Positions 57,774 through 64,000 of a stretch of DNA of 64,000 nt are shown piece by piece (the stretch's first letter is position 1; every line of letters starts with the position of its first letter). A program made the translations under genes and the position numbers. A model generated the notes under the pieces. The model saw nothing but the letters and a program-made list of their open reading frames with translations, did not search any database and had not been told where the DNA came from. The stretch is from Primula veris (Eukaryota; Streptophyta; Magnoliopsida; Ericales; Primulaceae), in contig OY821746.1 of assembly GCA_963682055.1 (NCBI GenBank), positions 6,111,992-6,175,991 on the forward strand, read 5' to 3'.

Positions 57774-58999
57774 TGTTGGTCCGTAGGTGTCTAAACCTTA
57801 GAGGGGGGGGGGGGGGGGGGGGTGAATAAGGTTTTCGTACGTTTTTCGCGGAATAAAAACTATGGGTTATTAATTAAGCTAATTAGTGGGTTTTATAACT
57901 CAAACAATTTCGTTAACAAATTATTGCAAATTTAATCTATGCAAACAATAAATATAAGCAATAAAGAAGTGCGAAAAGTAAAAGTTGAGGGAAAAGAAAT
58001 AACACAAGAGTTATAGAGGTTCGGCAAAACACACCTACGTCCTCTCCTCGGTATTCACACTACCGAGTGTTTTACTAGAATTTCGTTCCAAGGTTACAAC
58101 CTAACGAGCTAATCGACCGATTAAGCTCCCCCTCACTATATGAGTCTCCCGAATGAAAAGACCTAGAGCTTTTAAGCTATACCTGCTTATCAAGCATCTA
58201 CCCGATCACTCACTCACAAATGAGTTTATAAATTACTCTTTTACAAGATTGAATTTGAATGGATCACTCACTTAACAAATAATATCTCGATGTTTATAAG
58301 ATTACAATAATAATATACTCAAGAATATTTTATGAATACAAGTGAGAAGATTGAGTAGTATAAGCTTGTATGATCTTTGAATTTGAAAGCTTGAAGTTGT
58401 ATGTAATGTTAGGTGATCTTCCACAAAGAATTTGGGGCTTTTTGTAGAGTAAAATTGGTCCATTAATTAATTCATGACCGTTGGAAGTTGTTGAGTAGAT
58501 TAGCCACTAGTTTGCAGCAGTTCGCCCAATTTTCAGGATAAGCTAAAAAGCTATAATTTGAAATTCTACAGAAACGATCGGTCGTTTCTGAAAAACGATC
58601 GGTCGTTTCTGAAAAACGATCGGTCGTTTTTCATCTGTACTCACTGGAAGAATTTCTACCTAAAACGATCGGTGGTTTTAAGCCTAGCGATCGGTCGTTT
58701 TTGCAGTGTACTCACTGGAAGAAATTTACTCATAAACGATCGGTCGTTTATGGCTCATGATCAGTCGTTTTTTGTTCTGGCAATGTTTCGGTTTTCTCAA
58801 CATAGTTCGAAGGCTCGTAACTTGTTCATTTTAAGTCCGATTGAGGTTCCGCTTGAACCGTTGGCTTCGTATTTGTGTAATCTATCATTTCAAACCTTTG
58901 ACACACTCGATAAATGATTAGTACGCAAAACGAGCTTTTATCATGTTTTACAAATATTGTTATCATCAAAATAATCGATTAGAAGAACATCGTTCAACA
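57774..58999 (-). repeat. E3 5' LTR
   Basis: 1,226 bp. It carries a 20-base G-run (57802-57821) and one extra 21-bp palindrome unit in the array 58571-58770. It directs transcription leftward, away from the PMD gene at 59396; its U3 end lies about 255 bp from that gene's TATA box. Confidence 0.92.
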
Positions 59000-59254
59000 A
59001 CAAGTTAGTTGATTTTTAAGAAAGGACATATCCTTGATTTTCTTTTTATAGAGTTCAAACTCTAATACAGATTTATGAATAACCAATGCATTTACACTTA
59101 CCAACTAACAAATCCAATTACAAACAAAGATCGACAAAACTATAATCTTCAAATGCCAGCTTTAATGTGATACAAACAAAACTAAATGTACCAAAAGAAA
59201 ACATAATATAAGAACTAATAAAATAAATCTCATATGTGTCTCTTCTCCAGCGTC
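59000..59254. other. Proximal upstream region of PMD gene 4
   Basis: AT-rich sequence between E3 and the TATA box. No repeat or coding region recognised. It is all that separates the retrotransposon from the gene's core promoter. Confidence 0.5.
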
Positions 59255-59260
59255 TATAAA
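59255..59260 (+). promoter_or_regulatory. Putative TATA box of PMD gene 4
   Basis: TATAAA in gcgtctataaattgac, about 140 bp upstream of the ATG at 59396. A start site near 59285-59290 would give a 5' UTR of about 105 bp. Confidence 0.45.
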
Positions 59261-59395
59261 TTGACAATACAAGTGTTAAGTGATATGAAAACTTACATTC
59301 ATTTCAACTTCATCGCACATACATACATATATACATACTTACATATCTACTCCACACTTACATACCCACATATATACTTACATATACACACAACA

Positions 59396-62300
59396 ATGGA
59401 AGGCATGATTATGGAGGAGAGAGAAGAAGTCATGCTTGTTCGACGCCCCGCCCGTTTCCTCACCCCAACTTTTTCTTCCTCCACCGCTTCTTTCGACCTC
59501 CCTCCTAGCGCCTTCCACTCAAACCATTACAACCTTCCCGGTCTAAACCCAATCCATGTGTCATTTCCAGGGTGGAAAAACCCCATGCCAAGGTGGAGCG
59601 AGTGGGTAGACCAGATGACAACTTTACACCATTCCACTTGGCACAGAGCTGGAATCTATGAGCCCATCATGGCCTCCAAATGTCACATCGAACAAGATGT
59701 GAATCTTGTTATTGTGTTAGGCGAGAGGTGGAATAAGACGACAAACACTTTTGTGTTCCCATGGGGAGAGGCTACCGTTACTCTAGAAGATGTCATGATT
59801 CTCGGGGGGTATTCCGTTCTTGGCCAATCCGTCTTATCCCCGGTGGAATCCCACGACAATGAAGAGTTCCTTGAGATTGATCAAAGCTTTAATACGGTGA
59901 GTCCTACTGATCTGAATTCATGTATGAAATTATGCATTAATAAAGGTCTTCTTTTGTTCTTCTGTGTGTTCACGTATTAAAAAATGACAGTAAAGTTAAT
60001 GTCTAATTGGTAAATATCCAGAGATGAAGGTAAATTAGAGCAAAAGGTCAATTGCCACCTTTTAATTTATTTGGTAAGAGAAAGAAAAAAAAAATTGACT
60101 TTTCATCGGGGCGGAACCAGTATGAAATGTTTAGCATTGGAAAAATAAAAGTACATAATATTTTTTAATTTTTAAATAGGCCGTAAAAGCAGGATTTTAT
60201 AATTTTTTTACCATGATTTCTTAAAAAAATTAAAAAAATTATCCGGTTTCTTTTTATTCATTTTTTGTCAATTTAACATTTTTTTCAAACTCTCAAACAA
60301 AAGCCGCATCAATAAAGCCACGTTCAGTCTTGTGTCGAAAGTTTCACCATTTAAAAATTGACCAAAACAAAATAAAAATTAGGAAAGAAGGTAAAATAGA
60401 TAAAAATTAAGAAAAAATTGGTACGAAAAGAAAAAGTATAAAGAAACAGAGGTATAAAAAGGTAAAATTAAGAAACTGGTCTATTAAAATGAAAAATATG
60501 AACAAAAAAATGTATAAAACTATTAAAGCTTATTCTATTAAATACTCAAGTTTACATATACTCAATATAAACGAACAACCAAATATGTTACAAAATTTCA
60601 TTATAGATACTTTGCATACAAAACTAGCAAAAACTATTTTAAATAATATTTGCACCACCATTATATGTTATTATTATTATTATTATAGTTTAATTTTTCT
60701 AAAAATGTGTGTCACGTATCAATATGATATATAAGTTGGTGTCATAGTGTATTCAATTGTTTGTTACTTGTTTTTTAATTAGTACTATTTATTGCACATA
60801 AAAAGTCATAGCATGTTTTTACAATAACAATATATAATTTTAAAAGTGTTGCAAAAAAATATATTTAAGAGCTTAACAGAATACATTATATGTAAATTAT
60901 TTTAAAAAACATTAATAAAATATTAATTTTTGAAAACTGTGGGGTTGCAATGACAACCCGATTGATCATTAGTAATGTTCCGCCCCTGCTTTTCATAAAG
61001 ATGTAATACTACAATTTACTTGGCACTTGGCATATGTGTAGATAATTTTGTGTGTGTAATTGTAAGTAGGACGCTTCTGTACTCACCAAGCGACATAAAC
61101 AATGTAGTGAATCTTGTTGGTCGCGGGTTAAATCTCATGAATCCCCCCCCTCCTGTTACTTGGGCACGACCCATTTAGGCGCACTTTCGAGTTTTCTTGA
61201 TTAACTTTGGACGATAAGCTTAGGTACAATAAAAATCATTGAAAAAATTATCCTGGAAAAAAACAATAATAAAGAAACTATTTTCTTTATAAATTTGCAA
61301 TATATATTCTTTTGTATATCATCATTTCAATTGTTTTTGGCTCAATTTATACCGATGATCCCCCAAAAAACTTATGTTAATTTAGTCACCTTAGTTTAAT
61401 AATCCTCACAAAGGATTAATATAAAATTATGGAAATTAACAAAGCTAGCCTTGACAACCTTTATATGTTACGTTTTAAAAAACATCGATCCACAAAACTA
61501 ACAATCAGTTCTTGTTTTATTGTTTCATGATTCAATTATATCATAGTATATTTAACTCACATTCCATGGAACTAATATTTCTAACAAAATTTATCAAAAA
61601 AAAATATTTATAACAAAAACTTTAAACACCGTTATTGTTGCCACTCCTGTAATTAAACATTGGCTCCATCGCAAACCTCTCTTTACTCTTTCCTATTCAA
61701 CTTTTTTGCTGGCGTATGTAGTTTGCAACCTGAGTTAGACTTAACTAATTAGACTCAACCAGTTGAAAACATAACATATTTTTATAGCGACACTTTTACT
61801 TGGCATCTTTAAAATTACTAAGACGTTGCAATTTTGTTTTATTTTACTTTATAAATGATGCTACATTTCCTTGTTTAAATCTTGGATCTGCCCCTTACAG
61901 GTGAGAAAGGAGCTCAACAAGGCAAGGAGCCGAAAAGTCTCTCAGTCGATGTGGATGAGTGCGTTCATGGGGAACGGCGGTCATGTTGCACATGTGGCCT
62001 TTATTGTGTTGTGGCTCTCTCGTCACGTCTTCCCATTTACTCACGATACAGTTGGCAAACATTTGCACAAGATTGGCTTTGCACTTTCTAAGGGAAAGAG
62101 GTTAGCCCTTGCCCCTGCAGTCCTTGCCTGCGTATACCGTGACTTGAAGTCACTCAAGGATAAAATTATGAGTATGAGTGAAGAAGGGATAGATCAGGAG
62201 AGACTCAAGTTATGGGCACAAATACAGTATGTTCAGATTTGGGCATGGGAAAGATTTCCAGCACTACTGCCACGACCCAATTTTAGACATGACGGTGAGC

Positions 62301-63103
62301 CGAGAATAAGTTGTTGGAAGAACATTGGGATTGTTTCAAATGCGGACAATGTGAGAACAATAATAAATAATGCTGGTAAGGAGTTTGTTTGGCGGCCTTA
62401 CAGCATGTCCGAAAAATTTGATTTCTACCCAGAAAAAGAACAATGGGTCTTGTTTTCTCCAGATACGTGCGAAGACTATAAGTCTTTTGCTAAAATTGTG
62501 AGCATGCCTAGTCTGATAGGGCCATGTTGTGTGGAATCGTACTTTCCATGTCGTATTTCGATGCAATTTGGAATAGATCAAGATATCCCCGGTAAATTAG
62601 CTAGTTCTGATAGAACCACAGAAACTGCTTGGGAAATGTTCGATAGGTCCTCGGAAGCTAAAAAACTTCACATCCCGTCGAGGGCGTTTGTAGCTGGTAC
62701 TACGACAAGGTATCAGACCTGGTGGAACAATTTGAGGTTGGGTAATGAGCAAACTGAATTTAGTGAGAACCATTTCTTAGGAATCCCCTTGAGTAGTCGG
62801 ATGAAGAAGAAGACTATAATTGAGGGCATTGCTACCTCTTCTAATTTTATTGGATCTCAAATACCTATTTATCCTCCGGGTTTCGAGCCTAGTGATATCG
62901 AAGAATATGATGATGCTATGGCAGAACAATCGGTAAAAGAAAAACCAATTTGCAAGCGAGGCGAGAGCAGTGTGGAGAAATCTCAAATGAAAAATGTTAT
63001 TCAAGATTATCCTAAGCGTAAGAAAGATGAGGAAGATCACGATCCTCTGGATAACTTAACAACTAAGGAGTTGTTAAGTCTTGCTATCAAGAGAAGAGGT
63101 TAA
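59396..63103 (+). CDS. Plant mobile domain (PMD) gene 4, two exons
   Basis: Exon 1 is 59396-59896 (167 codons) and exon 2 is 61901-63103 (400 codons plus stop), giving 567 aa, phase 0. Splice sites are acg|gtgagtcc and cccttacag|gtgaga. The joined protein follows the 636-aa paralogue: MEGMIMEEREEVM, HVSFPGWKNPMPRWSEWVDQM, VFPWGEATVTLEDVMILGGY (residues about 119-138), VLWLSRHVFPFTHD, LAPAVLACVYRDL, VQIWAWERFP, EFVWRPYS, CRISMQFGIDQDIPGK, YPPGFEPSD, then a basic/acid tail. The C-terminus (LTTKELLSLAIKRRG) differs from the 21878 gene but resembles the pseudogene at 41630. Nuclear PMD-family protein, role unknown. The start was chosen by match to paralogues; an upstream in-frame ATG at 59234 lies before the TATA box. 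Confidence 0.85.
59897..61900 (+). other. Intron of PMD gene 4
   Basis: 2,004 bp, GT...AG, AT-rich. The 6-bp word GGTGAG occurs at both splice junctions, so it could equally be an insertion with a short duplication that is now spliced. It contains the hAT-type element at 60107. Near 61110-61140 the words 'ggtcgcgggttaaatctc' resemble a tRNA-derived SINE B box; this is weak. The intron is absent from all other PMD copies in the window. Confidence 0.7.
60107..60988. mobile_element. 882-bp non-autonomous hAT-type element in intron
   Basis: Perfect 8-bp duplication CTTTTCAT on both sides (60099-60106 and 60989-60996). Termini CGGGGCGGAAC and, read inward from the right, CAGGGGCGGAAC, close to the CAGGGGCGGA ends of many plant hAT elements. 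The interior is AT-rich with no transposase frame. Confidence 0.88.
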
Positions 63104-63181
63104 AACTTAAAAAGAGAATAAATCTTTGTTTTCGACTGACATTTTTAATTTTATGAATATGCTTAGTTTTTTGATTGTTGA

Positions 63182-63958
63182 ATAATAGTATCGATTTGTA
63201 TTAAAATAATATGCTTAGTCCCTTTCATTGTTGTATGGGAGATTTGGCTAAGTAAGAACAGTAATAGATTTGAAAATGAAAAGATGTGTGCTGAAACCAT
63301 TATTAAAAAGGTGATTAAGTGGCTGCAAGATCTTAATTTTTTACTTAAACCCAAAAAACCAGCCAACAGCTTTCATTATCTAACACTCATGTCTTTAAAG
63401 TTGGAAACCATTCACTGTAAAAAGAAAAAGGCCAAGCCTGTTTGGTGGAATTGTCCACCCACTGGTAGATTAAAACTTAATTTGGATGGCTCTGCTCTTA
63501 GTAATAATTCTAGTGGTTGTGGTGGCATATTAAGAGATCATAAAGGTAAGCTTGTATTAGCTTTTTCTAACTATTTGGGAAAACAGTCCAATGTGTATGC
63601 TGAGATTTTGGCTCTTAAAAATGGTTTACTTATTTGCTACACTATGGGAGTAACAAATGTTCTGGTGGAAACTGATTCTGAATTGATTGTTACTTGGTGG
63701 AGAACCAAGTCTTATTCAGGCATAAAATTTGCTTCTATATGGAGGGATATAATCACCCTTATGGATTATGTTGGCCTCACTCTAATACATGTTTTCAGAG
63801 AACAGAACCAAGCTGCAGATGGTTTGGCCAAAATGGGGTCAAATGGTACTAATTTCATGACAAGCAGGGCAATGGATTTACCAAAGAATATATATGCTGA
63901 TTATTATCTGGACCAAAAAAGCACTCCCTGTCTAAGGGGTAGCTATTTTAAGACTTAG
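63182..63958 (+). pseudogene. LINE-type RNase H C-terminal end (5'-truncated)
   Basis: Open from 63182; the first ATG of the conserved part is 63284. The reading VPFIVVWEIWLSKNSNRFEN is the conserved segment just before the RNase H domain of plant non-LTR reverse transcriptases. The RNase H domain follows with its acidic residues: LNLDGSAL, YAEILALKNGL, VETDSELIV and AADGLAKMG. Reverse transcriptase and endonuclease parts are missing upstream, where the PMD gene ends only 78 bp earlier, so it looks like a 5'-truncated insertion. The 3' end lies beyond the window. A stand-alone RNase H-like gene is the alternative. Confidence 0.7.
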
Positions 63959-64000
63959 AAAAGGTTTAAAACTTTTGTTTTATTCCTTGGGCTAATGATG

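Larger units (their letters stand above)
49229..58999 (-). mobile_element. E3: full-length E2-family copia element, damaged gag and pol
   Basis: 9,771 bp on the minus strand: 5' LTR 57774-58999, primer site 57760-57771, gag, pol, third ORF, polypurine tract 50421-50434, 3' LTR 49229-50420. Gene order and the gag-pol gap match E2. The LTR length difference (34 bp) is explained by 13 extra G in a G-run and one extra 21-bp motif unit in the 5' LTR. No matching 5-bp target duplication (flanks aaacg and acaag). Gag has a frameshift and a stop; pol has a 15-bp RNase H deletion and a nonsense codon. Confidence 0.93.

Noticed and set aside
60489..60734. 81-codon frame in the PMD gene 4 intron
   Set aside because: Random AT-rich frame inside the non-autonomous hAT-type element; no transposase motif.
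61080..61260. Possible tRNA-derived SINE in the PMD gene 4 intron
   Set aside because: A B-box-like stretch is visible but no clear A box, tail or target duplication.

Overview
This is nuclear plant DNA, most likely from a dicot. The evidence is Ty1/copia retrotransposons primed by initiator-Met tRNA, a cluster of plant mobile domain (PMD) genes, hAT-type elements, a LINE RNase H end and very AT-rich spacers. I saw no bacterial operon, rRNA or tRNA gene. The species cannot be named from the sequence.

Layout. 1-2705 is AT-rich spacer. 2706-3250 is a short tandem array. From 3045 a block is duplicated head to tail: unit A is 3045-25154 and unit B is 25155-37556. Each unit holds a broken PMD 5' fragment, an old short-LTR copia element (E1), a 2.3-kb spacer, an intact 636-codon PMD gene (21878-23788 and 34278-36188) and PMD tail fragments. 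Unit A is about 9.6 kb longer because a second copia element (E2, 8486-18043, TSD ACCAG, LTRs the same length and apparently identical) inserted into E1A after the duplication.

38289-46612 is a large inverted repeat with arms of about 3 kb built from a PMD pseudogene and its upstream region. The loop (about 1.8 kb) contains the pseudogene 3' end and a 510-bp hAT-type MITE. A poly(A)-tailed retroposon interrupts the right arm. 47210-48411 is a solo LTR of an E2-related family (TSD GTATA). 49229-58999 is a third element of that family (E3), on the minus strand, with damaged gag and pol. 59396-63103 is another PMD gene, with a 2-kb intron carrying an 882-bp hAT-type element. 63182-63958 is the RNase H end of a LINE, cut by the window edge.

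The most unusual content is the E2/E3 family. Downstream of pol each carries an extra ORF (440 and 449 aa) related to the 'putative plant transposon protein' domain. The leader of that ORF and the LTRs share arrays of a short imperfect palindrome (AAACGA-CCGA-TCGTTT), often spaced 20-22 bp. The second notable structure is the PMD inverted repeat, which could produce hairpin RNA matching nearby PMD genes. All functional statements are inferred from sequence; identities and divergences were estimated by eye.
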